Notes: a model not told the origin generated them from the letters alone. A stretch of DNA of 64,000 bases from Draconibacterium sediminis (GCF_000949475.1 NZ_JRHC01000001.1:1116001-1180000), one strand, 5' to 3'; counted from the first letter of the stretch, positions 1 to 8,953 are shown. Program-made: numbers and translations.

Positions 1-1
1 G

Positions 2-841
2 TATCAATTGGTGGTGGAATTTCCGTCGCGAACCCGTTTTTTCTTTGCCACGGCAGGTTACATGTTCCTTGGGTCGGTAATTCTGATCTTCCTGCTTATC
101 CTTTCGCTCCTTTATCTTTTGCGCATTTATAACCGCGAAATTCGTATTGCCAAACATACCAAAGAGTTGCTGAATAATGTGAGTCATGAGTTTAAAACGC
201 CTTTGTCGTCAATTGCTCTGGCATCGAATATGATTCGTAAAAAACGCTATGGTGAGGATGAGCAAAAATTAAGCAGTTACGCAGATCTGATAAGCAAAGA
301 GAACCGTAAACTTCAAAACCTGGTAGAAAGTTTATTGCGCCTGGAAGCTGTGGAGCGAAACGAATTTGATTACAACAAAGAAGAAACATCGATAGAGGAT
401 GTGGTAAAAGAAGCTGCATCAACCTGCGAAATGTTGCTGAATGAAAGGTACGGACGAATTACATACGATTTTGAAGCAGGGAACACTCCGGTTTTTATAG
501 ATCGGTTGCACTTTATAAACGTGTTCGTTAACCTGCTTTCGAATGCTATAAAATACTCCAAGCGCAATCCTGACATTGCTATTTCTACCCATATTGAAAA
601 CGATAAGCTGGTAATCCTGGTAAAAGATAACGGAATTGGTATCCCATTTAAATTTCAAAAGTATATTTTTGATAAGTATTACAGGGTGCCAACGGGCGAT
701 GTGCACAACGCCAAAGGTTTTGGAATTGGGCTGGCCTACGTTAAACAAATTGTAGAAGCGCATAACGGAACCGTTGCTGTTGAAAGTACAAGCGATGAAG
801 GGACTGTTTTTAGGATTCAACTGCCACTAGAAAAATCGTAA
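2..841 (+). CDS. Sensor histidine kinase, 5'-truncated by window edge
   Basis: C-terminal part of a membrane-bound sensor kinase that autophosphorylates and passes phosphate to the regulator encoded 2 bp downstream. The reading frame is open to the first bases, so the start and the sensor domain lie outside the window. Counting from base 8: a transmembrane helix at residues 17-40, then the HisKA H-box NNVSHEFKTPL with the phospho-accepting His at residue 60 (bases 185-187), an N-box (NLLSNAIKYSK), a G1 box (DNGIGIP) and a G2 box (GFGIGLAYVK) of the HATPase domain. The order and spacing fit a complete kinase core. The signal it senses cannot be told from here. Kinase assignment is firm. Confidence 0.95.
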   Translation, partial: YQLVVEFPSRTRFFFATAGYMFLGSVILIFLLILSLLYLLRIYNREIRIAKHTKELLNNVSHEFKTPLSSIALASNMIRKKRYGEDEQKLSSYADLISKENRKLQNLVESLLRLEAVERNEFDYNKEETSIEDVVKEAASTCEMLLNERYGRITYDFEAGNTPVFIDRLHFINVFVNLLSNAIKYSKRNPDIAISTHIENDKLVILVKDNGIGIPFKFQKYIFDKYYRVPTGDVHNAKGFGIGLAYVKQIVEAHNGTVAVESTSDEGTVFRIQLPLEKS

Positions 842-843
842 AG

Positions 844-1536
844 ATGGACGAAAAAAACTTAAACATTATTTTAGTTGAGGACGACCTTAACCTTGGATTT
901 TTGTTAGAGGATTTTTTGAAAAGCCGCGGAGTTGGCGTTACGCTGTACCGCGACGGAGAAGAAGGGCTGGAGGGCTTCAAAAAAAACGGAGATTTCAACT
1001 TTTGCATTTTTGATGTGATGCTCCCGAAAATGGATGGATTTACACTTGCCAAAAAGGTGAAAGCTGTTCAACCTGAAATTCCCGTAGTTTTTCTTACGGC
1101 GCGCGCCATGAAAGAAGATAAAATGAAAGGCTACAATATTGGCGCCGACGATTACATCACTAAACCTTTTGATGAGGATGAGTTGTGGTGTAAAATTGTG
1201 GCCATCAGTAAACGCAGCGATTTTATCCAGGAAGAAAGCGAAACCGTTTACCAGGTGGGTGCTTATGAGTTCGATTATGAAAACCTTTCGCTCAGTTTGG
1301 ATGGAAATATAAAACGCCTTACAACACGCGAGGCCGAAGTGTTGCGTATGCTTTGTAAGGAGAAAAAGAATGTAGTGCGCCGCGAGCAGATTCTTACTGC
1401 CATTTGGGGCGAAAATGATTATTTTGCCGGACGAAGCCTTGATGTATTTATCTCGAAACTTAGAAAGTATTTCTCCGGAGATCCTTCAATTTCTATCGAG
1501 AATGTGGTGAAAGTGGGTTACATTTTACATTGCTAG
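844..1536 (+). CDS. OmpR/PhoB-family response regulator
   Basis: Cytoplasmic transcription factor and partner of the kinase ending 2 bp upstream; the spacing implies co-transcription and translational coupling. Receiver domain at residues 5-120 with acidic pocket D13/D14, phospho-acceptor D57 in FDVMLPKMDG, the conserved Thr in FLTAR and Lys in TKPFDEDEL. A winged-helix DNA-binding domain follows at about 130-229 (LTTREAEVLRMLC, then the SLDVFISKLRKYF recognition region). The 230-residue length is typical. Regulon not deducible. Confidence 0.96.
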   Translation: MDEKNLNIILVEDDLNLGFLLEDFLKSRGVGVTLYRDGEEGLEGFKKNGDFNFCIFDVMLPKMDGFTLAKKVKAVQPEIPVVFLTARAMKEDKMKGYNIGADDYITKPFDEDELWCKIVAISKRSDFIQEESETVYQVGAYEFDYENLSLSLDGNIKRLTTREAEVLRMLCKEKKNVVRREQILTAIWGENDYFAGRSLDVFISKLRKYFSGDPSISIENVVKVGYILHC

Positions 1537-1651
1537 AAAAACTCGTTCGAGATTATTGGAAGTTACCAATAGGCATGGCCGATTTTTTTTCATTCCCTTT
1601 TGTTCCCCTTCAATGGGGAATTCGTATTAGACTACTGCAATAGCTTATCGC

Positions 1652-1701
1652 AAATCCTCCTTGTGAAGGAGGTGGCTGCCGAAGGAAGCCGAGGATGATT
1701 T
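1652..1701. repeat. Small palindromic intergenic element
   Basis: Inner hairpin TCCTCCTT-gtg-AAGGAGG at 1656-1672 inside a looser outer pair (AAATCCTCC at 1653-1660 region versus GAGGATGATTT near 1691-1701). The CCTCC/GGAGG theme resembles the larger palindromic element at 48391-48530. No coding potential is seen in 1537-1730. It could be a dispersed repeat remnant or a weak terminator for the two-component operon. Confidence 0.4.
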
Positions 1702-1734
1702 TACGGGGACCTGTTTTTACGAGCCAGACTTTCA

Positions 1735-1771
1735 TAAAAAAAAAGTCGCTCATTAATTAATGAACGACTTT
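1735..1771 (-). terminator. Rho-independent terminator of the small secreted protein gene
   Basis: Near-perfect palindrome at 1742-1771 (arm AAAGTCG.TCATTAA) with one mismatch. On the minus strand it is followed by a run of T residues. It lies about 20 bp past the stop of the gene at 1792-2094. Confidence 0.8.
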
Positions 1772-1791
1772 CGTTTATGAATGGTAATCAA

Positions 1792-2094
1792 CTATGATTT
1801 ACCTGATTTTTCGCCACCACAAGTTTTGCTGCAGTCGCTTTTCTTTTCTGCTGATTTTTCGCCACCGCATCCGTCAGCTTTTGCTTTGGCTTTTGCCTCA
1901 CCTCCTGAACAACCTTCGCCTTTAGCTTCAGATTTTGCGGCTTTTTTGGCATCTTCTTTCTTCTCTTTTTCTACTTTATCAGCGTTGTCTACAACCTGAA
2001 CGATTTCATCGTTGGTAACAACTGTTGCTTCAGTCATTGCTAATGATACTCCGTAAACTGCAACAAACGCTAAAAGAAATAATACTTTTTTCAT
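1792..2094 (-). CDS. Small secreted Lys/Ala/Glu-rich protein with C-terminal Cys-Gly motifs
   Basis: Not recognised as a named family. The 100-residue product has an N-terminal signal peptide (residues 1-20, MKKVLFLLAFVAVYGVSLA), a short neutral stretch, then a highly charged Lys/Ala/Glu segment (40-60). The tail carries four cysteines (62, 76, 88, 92) in Gly-rich contexts, including two CGGEKS repeats. It is presumably exported to the periplasm; four Cys in a flexible Lys-rich tail could bind metal or form disulfides, which is inference. It is a single-gene transcript with its own terminator. The strongly biased composition means homology searches may be unreliable. Confidence 0.75.
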   Translation of the reverse strand: MKKVLFLLAFVAVYGVSLAMTEATVVTNDEIVQVVDNADKVEKEKKEDAKKAAKSEAKGEGCSGGEAKAKAKADGCGGEKSAEKKSDCSKTCGGEKSGKS

Positions 2095-2282
2095 GATTTA
2101 CAATTTTAGTTATTAATGAAAATTTTTGTCTCAATGTTTATTTAGACTCAATATTAATAACTAATACAATTAAAAGCAAGTCAAGAATGAGATAAATCAG
2201 TCTTTATTTCATGCGAATTATATAACAAGCAGGAATACAGCAGGTTGCAGTCATGTTAATGTGTTGTTAAAAATGTTAATGC

Positions 2283-3677
2283 TTAGTTGCCTAGGCGACA
2301 AACTGCTTCGGGAGTGATCAACTGATCAAATTCATCGGCAGTTAAATGCCCTGATTTTAAGGCTGCTTCCTTGATGGACAGGCCGTTGTTTTCACTCAGT
2401 TTTATGATTTCGGAACAGCGGTCGTAGCCAATTTTGGGAATAAGCGCAGTAATTGTAGCCGTTGAGTTATTTACATGCATCAGGCAAACCTCTTCATTGG
2501 CGGTTATACCTGAAACACATCTTTCGCTGAATAATTTACAAGCATTTTTAAGTAAATCGATCGACTCAAGAAAAGTGTGGGCAATTAGCGGCATAAACTG
2601 GTTGAGTTCGAGATTTCCGGTGCTGCAGGCTTGTGCCACAACCTGATCGTTGCCCATAACTTTTATGGCGGCCTGTGCCACAGCTTCAGGAATAACCGGA
2701 TTTACTTTTCCCGGCATAATCGATGACCCCGCCTGAAGTTGCGGCAGGTTAATTTCTCTCAGTCCGGCATGCGGGCCGCTGGATAACAAGCGAAGGTCGT
2801 TGCTGATCTTTAGTAAATTAACAGCACAAGCTTTTAAGATTCCCGAAACTTCCACAAAAACATCTGCGTTTTGTGTTCCGTCAATCAGATTTTCGCTGCG
2901 TGCCAGGCCAATATTGGTGTTTTCGCGTAGTTTGTCGACAACCCTAAAAATAAACTGTTTGGGTGCACCAAGCCCCGTTCCTATGGCTGTTCCACCAAGA
3001 TTTACCACGCGCAATCTTTCTTCGCATTTATAAATGCGCCATCTGTCGCGGTTAAATGCTTCGGCATAGGCGCTCATTTCGCGTCCTAATGTTGTTAAAA
3101 CGGCATCTTGCAATTGTGTACGGCCAATTTTTACGATGTGTGCAAATTCCTTTTCTTTTTGCTGAAAAGCCTCTTGAAGATTCAGCACATGTTGTTCCAG
3201 ATCGCGCAATAAACGTATGGCAGCAATTTTAAGTGCAGTGGGGTAGGTGTCGTTGGTGCTTTGGTGCAGATTGATATCATCAAGTGGAGAAATGGTGGCA
3301 TAATCGCCCAACTCTTTTCCAAGAATTTGCAGAGTACGATTAGCCAGCACCTCGTTCACATTCATATTGGTAGATGTTCCGGCACCGCCCTGCAAAGCGT
3401 CCACCACAATGTGCTCATTCAGTAATCCCTGACTCATCTCAAAAGCAGCCTTTTCAATGGCTTCAGCTTTTGTTTTATCTCCCCAAAATCCGAGTGTATT
3501 ATTGGTTTGTGCACAGGCCAGTTTTACCTCGCCGTAAGCTTTAATAAGTTCGGGATGAACCTGCTGCCCCGAGATGGGGAAATTCTCTACCGCGCGAGCT
3601 GTATGAATGCCCCAAAGCGCATCGGCCGGTAGTTGTTTCTTTCCAATAAAGTCACTTTCTTCTCTTGTGTTGACCAT
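2283..3677 (-). CDS. aspA: Aspartate ammonia-lyase
   Basis: Catalyses L-aspartate to fumarate plus ammonia in the cytoplasm. It belongs to the fumarase/aspartase superfamily: the signature GSSIMPGKVNP is present, as are the TSTNMNVNEV and HQSTNDTYPTA active-site segments. The product is 464 residues from the ATG at 3677, the usual aspartase length; the frame is open 18 codons further upstream, but those codons (a basic stretch before MVNTREESDF) do not look like aspartase. It lies 93 bp downstream of hydG on the same strand. Ammonia released here could feed the bridging dithiomethylamine ligand of the H-cluster; this role is inference from position. Fumarase is less likely given the sequence pattern. 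Confidence 0.93.
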   Translation of the reverse strand: MVNTREESDFIGKKQLPADALWGIHTARAVENFPISGQQVHPELIKAYGEVKLACAQTNNTLGFWGDKTKAEAIEKAAFEMSQGLLNEHIVVDALQGGAGTSTNMNVNEVLANRTLQILGKELGDYATISPLDDINLHQSTNDTYPTALKIAAIRLLRDLEQHVLNLQEAFQQKEKEFAHIVKIGRTQLQDAVLTTLGREMSAYAEAFNRDRWRIYKCEERLRVVNLGGTAIGTGLGAPKQFIFRVVDKLRENTNIGLARSENLIDGTQNADVFVEVSGILKACAVNLLKISNDLRLLSSGPHAGLREINLPQLQAGSSIMPGKVNPVIPEAVAQAAIKVMGNDQVVAQACSTGNLELNQFMPLIAHTFLESIDLLKNACKLFSERCVSGITANEEVCLMHVNNSTATITALIPKIGYDRCSEIIKLSENNGLSIKEAALKSGHLTADEFDQLITPEAVCRLGN

Positions 3678-3716
3678 GATTCGTCGGATTTTCCTGATTA
3701 CATGATTTGGTAGTTG

Positions 3717-3749
3717 CTCGTCACTCGTCACTCGTCACTCGTCACTCAA
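3717..3749. repeat. Heptanucleotide tandem repeat (TCACTCG)
   Basis: Between hydG and aspA the 7-mer TCACTCG is repeated about four times in perfect tandem and then degenerates (CAACGCTCGTGGCTCG). It is non-coding in the chosen annotation because aspA starts at 3677. A second, unrelated heptamer array is at 40877-40911. Confidence 0.85.
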
Positions 3750-3770
3750 CGCTCGTGGCTCGCAGCTGTT

Positions 3771-5162
3771 TTAACAATAAACATCGTCGCGTCCGGCTTC
3801 TACACGATTTACCAGTTTTTCAGCTCGTTGTTTTGCTATGCCGCTCATTCCTGCAATGGTTTCACGAATTAGCTGGTCGCCAATTTCACGTGTTTCCGAC
3901 GATGCATAATTTTGCAAATATTCTTTAAAAGAACTAAGCCCGTTAGGGGCACAGTGCAAACGAATGTCGCCCGGTTTTGCCAGGTCCATAAAATCCTGTC
4001 CTGTTCTACCCATGCGGTAACAGGCTGTGCAAAAAGAAGGAATATAACCCATTGATGCCACATCGCGAATTACTTCATCCAGCGGACGGTGATCGCCAAG
4101 ACTAAACTGGCCTGAGATTTCATTGGCTTCTTCATAACCTCCCGGATTGGTTTTGCTTCCCGCTGAGATTTGGCTCACTCCCAACGCAAAAGTATCGCGG
4201 CGCATTTTGGCGGTTTCGCGTGTCGACATGATTATACCGGTGTAAGGAACCGCCAAACGAAGAATGGCTACGATTTTTCGGAAATCGATATCCGATACCG
4301 GGAATGGCGGGTGCGATGCCATATCGCTGTTGGTTGCCGGCTCCATACGCGGAACACTGATGGTGTGCGGGCCAACTCCAAATTTATCTTCCAGCTCGAA
4401 AATATGCTGCATCATCGCCATTATCTCAAAACGATAGTCGAAAAGGCCAAACAATACGCCAATTCCCACGTCGTCGATTCCGGCTTCCATGGCGCGGTGC
4501 AATGCCCAAACACGCCAGTTGTAATCGCGTTTTTTTCCGCCCACATGAACCTTTTGGTAGGTTTCGCGGTGGTACGTTTCCTGGAAGATCTGATAGGTGC
4601 CAATACCTTCCGCTTTTAGTTGTTTGAATTCGTCAACAGCGAGCGGAGCTACGTTAATATTCACACGGCGTATTTCTCCGTGCTCATTTTTAACGCTGTA
4701 CACGCTTCGAATCGACTCCAATACATAATCAAATCCTTTTTTCGGATACGACTCTCCGGCAACAAGCAGTACTCGTTTGTGTCCCTGGTTGATGAGCACT
4801 TCTGTTTCGCGAGCAATGTGTTCCTGCGATAGTGCATGGCGGTCGATTTCCTTATTCGTTGCCCTGAAAGCGCAGTACAAACATTCGTTCGCGCACAGGT
4901 TTGAAATGTAAAGTGGCACAAACAACACCAGTCGTTTGCCATAAATGGTTTCTTTAACGGTGTTGGCCGTGTTAAAAAGTTCGCCCAGCATTTCCGGATC
5001 GCTGATTGAAGTTAAAACCGCTACATCAGCAAGGTTTAAACCTTTCATTTCGGCCGCCTTGGCAAGTACTTCCTTTAATTGTGCCGGTTCGGGATTTTTG
5101 TTTTGCTCCAGTGTTTCCCAAACTTTGGTTTCGTTGATAAAATCGGCAGGTACGTTGTACAT
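3771..5162 (-). CDS. hydG: [FeFe]-hydrogenase H-cluster maturase HydG (radical SAM tyrosine lyase)
   Basis: Radical SAM enzyme that cleaves tyrosine to supply the CO and CN ligands, as an Fe(CO)2(CN) synthon, for the hydrogenase H-cluster. The radical SAM motif is C90-x3-C94-x2-C97 (CANECLYC). The C-terminal auxiliary cluster motif CTACYRMGRTG gives C378-x2-C381-x22-C404, which separates HydG from the related thiamine enzyme ThiH. The 463-residue length is typical. It is followed by aspA and preceded at 34 bp by a TM1266-type regulator on the same strand, with hydE divergent. Confident assignment. Confidence 0.97.
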   Translation of the reverse strand: MYNVPADFINETKVWETLEQNKNPEPAQLKEVLAKAAEMKGLNLADVAVLTSISDPEMLGELFNTANTVKETIYGKRLVLFVPLYISNLCANECLYCAFRATNKEIDRHALSQEHIARETEVLINQGHKRVLLVAGESYPKKGFDYVLESIRSVYSVKNEHGEIRRVNINVAPLAVDEFKQLKAEGIGTYQIFQETYHRETYQKVHVGGKKRDYNWRVWALHRAMEAGIDDVGIGVLFGLFDYRFEIMAMMQHIFELEDKFGVGPHTISVPRMEPATNSDMASHPPFPVSDIDFRKIVAILRLAVPYTGIIMSTRETAKMRRDTFALGVSQISAGSKTNPGGYEEANEISGQFSLGDHRPLDEVIRDVASMGYIPSFCTACYRMGRTGQDFMDLAKPGDIRLHCAPNGLSSFKEYLQNYASSETREIGDQLIRETIAGMSGIAKQRAEKLVNRVEAGRDDVYC

Positions 5163-5197
5163 ATTTTTTATGAGTTAAAAGATCGGTTTTTATTCTA

Positions 5198-5443
5198 CTA
5201 TTTTTTGGCAAGGCCTGATTTTACAGATACACCCGGAATGTTTCCCAATTTTCCGGTTAGTTGGCCCAACTCATCGGTTGTGGCATCAATTACAAGTGTA
5301 ATAACGGAATAGTTTTCTCTTGCATTGGGCAGACCGGTGCGGGCCAGAATAAGTTCAGAGTACTGACTTAGTACCTGGTTTACGCTTCCCGATGATTTTT
5401 CACGGTTTTCAATTATTATACCTACAAAACCCAGTCGTTTCAT
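5198..5443 (-). CDS. Iron-only hydrogenase system regulator, TM1266 type
   Basis: Small 81-residue cytoplasmic protein with an ACT-like/NikR-C-like ferredoxin fold: KRLGFVGIIIE strand at the start, a central VNQVLSQYSELILARTGLP helix-strand unit, then NYSVITLVIDATTDELGQL. Its size, sequence pattern and place directly upstream of hydG match the family annotated as a putative iron-only hydrogenase system regulator. Members lack an obvious DNA-binding domain, so the mechanism is unknown. It is probably the first gene of the regulator-hydG-aspA operon. Confidence 0.85.
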   Translation of the reverse strand: MKRLGFVGIIIENREKSSGSVNQVLSQYSELILARTGLPNARENYSVITLVIDATTDELGQLTGKLGNIPGVSVKSGLAKK

Positions 5444-5545
5444 TTTTAGTATTGAGATTTGAGTCCTTAGTAATGAGAATACTGCATACTCAGTTAATCA
5501 ATTAAATTCTGCGGGAAATAATGGAGATAAAGGAATTGAAAGACT

Positions 5546-5640
5546 TTTGCTCCCGACGTTTATGTCGGGATTTGGCTGTGGCCGATTTTCAATTCGCCCA
5601 GCAAAGCTGATCTCAACTTTGTCTTTTTGTTTTTGCCTTG
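5546..5640 (-). repeat. Dispersed hairpin repeat family A, copy 1
   Basis: On the minus strand it reads GGCAAAA..GTTGAGATCAGC, then GAATTGAAAATCGGCCACAG, then CCAAATCCCGAC-loop-GTCGGGAGCAAA. The same core recurs at 40730-40811 and 51881-51950 in unrelated intergenic sites. The CCCGAC/GTCGGG arms form a hairpin. The intergenic stretch 5444-5780 otherwise shows nothing recognisable. Confidence 0.8.
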
Positions 5641-5780
5641 TTCTCCCTAAAGTCAGCCGTGACCTTCCCGCAGGATTGTGGTACAAAAGTAAATTTAATT
5701 TCCATTGACTAACATGAGAAATGTTGTAAAGTGCTAATGTTATGCAACGTAGTTCTAAAACATAACATACCGTTTCGTTC

Positions 5781-5813
5781 TTGAGCTTTATTGCGCAGAA
5801 AAGCATATTTTTG
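5781..5813 (+). promoter_or_regulatory. Candidate Bacteroidota promoter for hydE
   Basis: TATTTTTG at 5806-5813 matches the TAnnTTTG -7 box, with a TTG (weak -33) at 5781-5783, 22 nt upstream. Transcription would begin near 5820, just before the proposed hydE start, leaving an almost absent leader. Confidence 0.45.
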
Positions 5814-5831
5814 TGGCTCAAAATATTTGGT

Positions 5832-6890
5832 TTGGATAAACAGGAAATCATACAGTTACTAAAGACCACAGGCGAAGAGCGCACCGCACTTTTAAAGCGG
5901 GCACAGGAGGTGAAGGTAAAAGAAACAGGGAATAAAGTCTATTTCCGCGGTTTGGTGGAGTTTTCGAATATTTGCGCCAAAGACTGTTTGTATTGCGGTA
6001 TTCGTAAGGGAAACGACAAAGTTATTCGCTACGACGTGAGCGATGAAGAGATTTTGGAATCGTGTCGTTTTGCCTGGGAAAATCGATTCGCTTCGGTGGT
6101 GTTGCAATCAGGCGAACTATCGTCGCCGGCATTTATAAAACGGGTTGATGATTTACTGAAAAAGATCAAGCAGATTTCGAACGGAGAGTTGGGAATTACA
6201 CTAAGCTGCGGAGAGCAAAGTCTGGAAACCTATCGTCGCTGGTTCGAGAGTGGGGCACACCGGTATTTATTACGCATCGAGTCATCGAATCGTGAACTTT
6301 ACTATAAAATTCATCCTGAAAATGAAACTCATTCTTTTGAGAAGCGAATAGAAGCCTTAGAAAACTTAAAAACTGCCGGTTACCAGGTAGGAACAGGAGT
6401 GATGATCGGATTACCTTTTCAAACCTACGAACACCTTGCCGACGATCTTTTGTTTTTCCAAAAACTCGATATTGATATGTGCGGAATGGGGCCTTATCTC
6501 GAGCATGAGGACACGCCTTTATATCAATATCGTCACCTGCTAAAAACAAAGCAGGAACGTTTTGATCTGGCCCTGAATATGATTGCTGTTTTACGCTTGT
6601 TAATGCCTGATATTAATATTGCTGCTGCCACTGCTTTGCAGGCCATTGATCCGGCAGGACGTGAAAAGGCGTTGGCCATTGGCGCAAACGTAATTATGCC
6701 GAATTTAACGCCAACGGCGTACCGCGAAGAATATCAGCTTTACGAAAATAAACCCTGTTTGGACGAGGATGCCGAATTGTGCCGTAATTGTCTGGAAGCA
6801 CGAATTCATATGGCCGGTTCGGAAATTGGTTATGGCGAATGGGGTGACTCGAAACATTTTCAGAGCCGAAAGAAAATGGAACGCAGATAA
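5832..6890 (+). CDS. hydE: [FeFe]-hydrogenase H-cluster maturase HydE (radical SAM)
   Basis: Radical SAM protein of H-cluster assembly; it acts on the HydG product to build the organometallic precursor delivered to HydF. The motif C-AKD-C-LY-C (CX3CX2C) is at about residues 48-55 of a 352-residue product, followed by conserved segments LQSGELSSP, GITLSCGEQS, HRYLLRIESS and GTGVMIGLPFQT. No ATG is available; TTG codons exist at 5781, 5811 and 5832. I chose 5832 (reading MDKQEIIQLL) because it fits the family N-terminus and lies after a promoter-like box; 5781 is the alternative. Divergent from the hydG operon. hydF is not in the window. Confidence 0.94.
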   Translation: MDKQEIIQLLKTTGEERTALLKRAQEVKVKETGNKVYFRGLVEFSNICAKDCLYCGIRKGNDKVIRYDVSDEEILESCRFAWENRFASVVLQSGELSSPAFIKRVDDLLKKIKQISNGELGITLSCGEQSLETYRRWFESGAHRYLLRIESSNRELYYKIHPENETHSFEKRIEALENLKTAGYQVGTGVMIGLPFQTYEHLADDLLFFQKLDIDMCGMGPYLEHEDTPLYQYRHLLKTKQERFDLALNMIAVLRLLMPDINIAAATALQAIDPAGREKALAIGANVIMPNLTPTAYREEYQLYENKPCLDEDAELCRNCLEARIHMAGSEIGYGEWGDSKHFQSRKKMERR

Positions 6891-6982
6891 CACTGATTTA
6901 GCAGAATTTCGCTGAAGATTTTTTAGAAAACATCTTCGAGCATCCGAAAAATCTGCGTCTTCAGCGTTCTAAATCGAACAAC

Positions 6983-7036
6983 AAAAAAGCAGCCTAAAAC
7001 TGAAAGATGAACATTGTTTTTGTTTCAGGCCGCTTT
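6983..7036 (-). terminator. Terminator of the sulP gene
   Basis: Arms AAAGCAGCCTAAAAC (6986-7000) and GTTTCAGGCCGCTTT (7022-7036) pair with two wobble or mismatch positions. On the minus strand a T-run follows. It may also stop hydE from the other side. Confidence 0.6.
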
Positions 7037-7084
7037 CAAAGCTAATCCGTAAAAGCTTTTCTGCATTTAATGACAAGTTTTTGT

Positions 7085-8692
7085 TTACGAGGTTGCATTT
7101 TTATTCAATTTTGCCTGTAACTTAATTAACTTGTTGTAGTGGTCGATGGCCACAAAATAATTCGGATCTTCCAATACATTTACATCGCAAATAGCTTCTG
7201 CCTTTTTCACCAGTTTAATACAATCGTGGCTTAGGTGGCGAAGGTGGATTGTTTTGCCTGCTTTTTGGTAACGCTCGGCCAGTTTGTTAATGGCTTCAAT
7301 TGCCGACTGATCGGCAATACGCGACTCTTTAAAGTCGACGATAACCTCATTGGGATCGTTTTGTACATCAAACTTACTTTGGAAAAGTGCAGTAGATCCA
7401 AAAAACAGAGGGCCAAAAATTTCGTAGTGTTTAATGCCATGTTCGTCTACACTTTTGCGGGCACGAATACGCTTGGCATTTTCCCACGAAAATACCAGTG
7501 CTGAAACCACAACACCCGCTAACACGGCTATTGCCAAATCGAAAGCCACGGTAAGTCCGGTAACCAGAAGTATTACGATAAGATCGGAAACCGGAATTTT
7601 ATTGATGATATTGAAAGTACTCCAGGCAAAGGTGCCAATTACCACCATAAACATAACGCCTACCAGTGCTGCAATCGGTATCATTTCAATGTACGATGAG
7701 GCGAACAAAATAAAAACCAGCAACATTACGGCTGCAACAATCCCCGATAAGCGTCCTCGTCCACCCGATTTTATATTGATGATACTTTGACCGATCATGG
7801 CACAACCGCCCATTCCTCCAAAAAATCCGTTAACGATGTTGGCCAATCCCTGAGCTGCAGCCTCGCGGTTTCCGCTACCACGTGTTTCGGTTAGCTCATC
7901 AACAAGGTTCAGTGTCATTAAAGATTCTATCAGTCCAACTGCTGCAAGTATCATTGCAAATGGGAAGATCAATTTTAAGGTCTCGAGATTGAATGGAATG
8001 ACAGGAACATCAAACGTAGGCAGGCCGGCTTTAATACTGTCGCCGCCACCACTTTGAATAAAACTACGTACTGTTTCCGTTTCAATATTTCCGAAGATTA
8101 CAATGGCAGTAACCACCAAAATTCCGATCAGTGCTGCCGGTATGGCTTTACTTAGTTTTGGGAGAAGAACCATTATCGCCATGGTTAGGCCAACCAGCCC
8201 AAGCATGGTGTACAAAGGCGTTCCGCTTAGCCATTCGCCTCCGGCTTTAAACATATTCAGCTGCGACAGGAAAATAACAATGGCTAATCCGTTTACAAAG
8301 CCCATCATTACCGAGTGAGGCACCAGTCGAATAAACTTTCCGAGTTTGAAAAAGCCAAAAAGTGCCTGTATCGTTCCGGCCAGAATTAATGTGGCAAATA
8401 GGTATTGCAAACCTTGTCCGTCGCCTATGGCGTTACCCTGTTGTACCAGGCTAACCATTACAACGGCCATCGCTCCTGTTGCTCCCGATATCATTCCGGG
8501 GCGGCCTCCAAATATGGAAGTAATCAGCCCCATCATAAACGCACCGTACAAGCCAACAATTGGCGACACGCCTGCCACAAAACTAAAAGCCACCGCCTCG
8601 GGTACCAGTGCCAGTGCAACGGTTAATCCCGAAAGGATATCATCTTTTATGCTTCCCTGCTTCTTATCTATAAATTTAAATTCAAACTTCAT
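7085..8692 (-). CDS. SulP/SLC26-family inorganic anion transporter with STAS domain
   Basis: Inner-membrane transporter, probably for sulfate, bicarbonate or another anion. The product is 535 residues from the ATG at 8692, which has a purine-rich AGAAAGA just upstream; an upstream in-frame TTG would add 18 non-membrane residues and is less likely. The N-terminal SulP core has many hydrophobic helices, starting DILSGLTVALALVPEAVAFS, with a conserved GLIESLMTLNLVDE and GGMGGCAMIGQS. The C-terminal STAS domain (about 420-520) includes EVIVDFKESRIADQSAIEAI. It is monocistronic between two terminators. The substrate cannot be assigned from sequence. Confidence 0.92.
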   Translation of the reverse strand: MKFEFKFIDKKQGSIKDDILSGLTVALALVPEAVAFSFVAGVSPIVGLYGAFMMGLITSIFGGRPGMISGATGAMAVVMVSLVQQGNAIGDGQGLQYLFATLILAGTIQALFGFFKLGKFIRLVPHSVMMGFVNGLAIVIFLSQLNMFKAGGEWLSGTPLYTMLGLVGLTMAIMVLLPKLSKAIPAALIGILVVTAIVIFGNIETETVRSFIQSGGGDSIKAGLPTFDVPVIPFNLETLKLIFPFAMILAAVGLIESLMTLNLVDELTETRGSGNREAAAQGLANIVNGFFGGMGGCAMIGQSIINIKSGGRGRLSGIVAAVMLLVFILFASSYIEMIPIAALVGVMFMVVIGTFAWSTFNIINKIPVSDLIVILLVTGLTVAFDLAIAVLAGVVVSALVFSWENAKRIRARKSVDEHGIKHYEIFGPLFFGSTALFQSKFDVQNDPNEVIVDFKESRIADQSAIEAINKLAERYQKAGKTIHLRHLSHDCIKLVKKAEAICDVNVLEDPNYFVAIDHYNKLIKLQAKLNKNATS

Positions 8693-8953
8693 TCTTTCTA
8701 CTTGTTTCTGGTGTGGAAAAACCCGGAAGGTGGGAGACCCCAGCACTATGGCTGGTTGGAGAAGATGGTTTTGTATTCTCCAGAAGTCTCGTTCCGGCGG
8801 ATTATCAATAAAAATTCAAAAAGACTATTCGTTTAATTGTTCGTGCAATTAAAGGGCGCGAAAATAGAGCAAATTTTTAGAAAATATGTTGTAGAGCATA
8901 TTTGAAGGGGGATTGTTAATGTAGGGGTAAAGTGCCTTTAGGGGAATGAAAAT

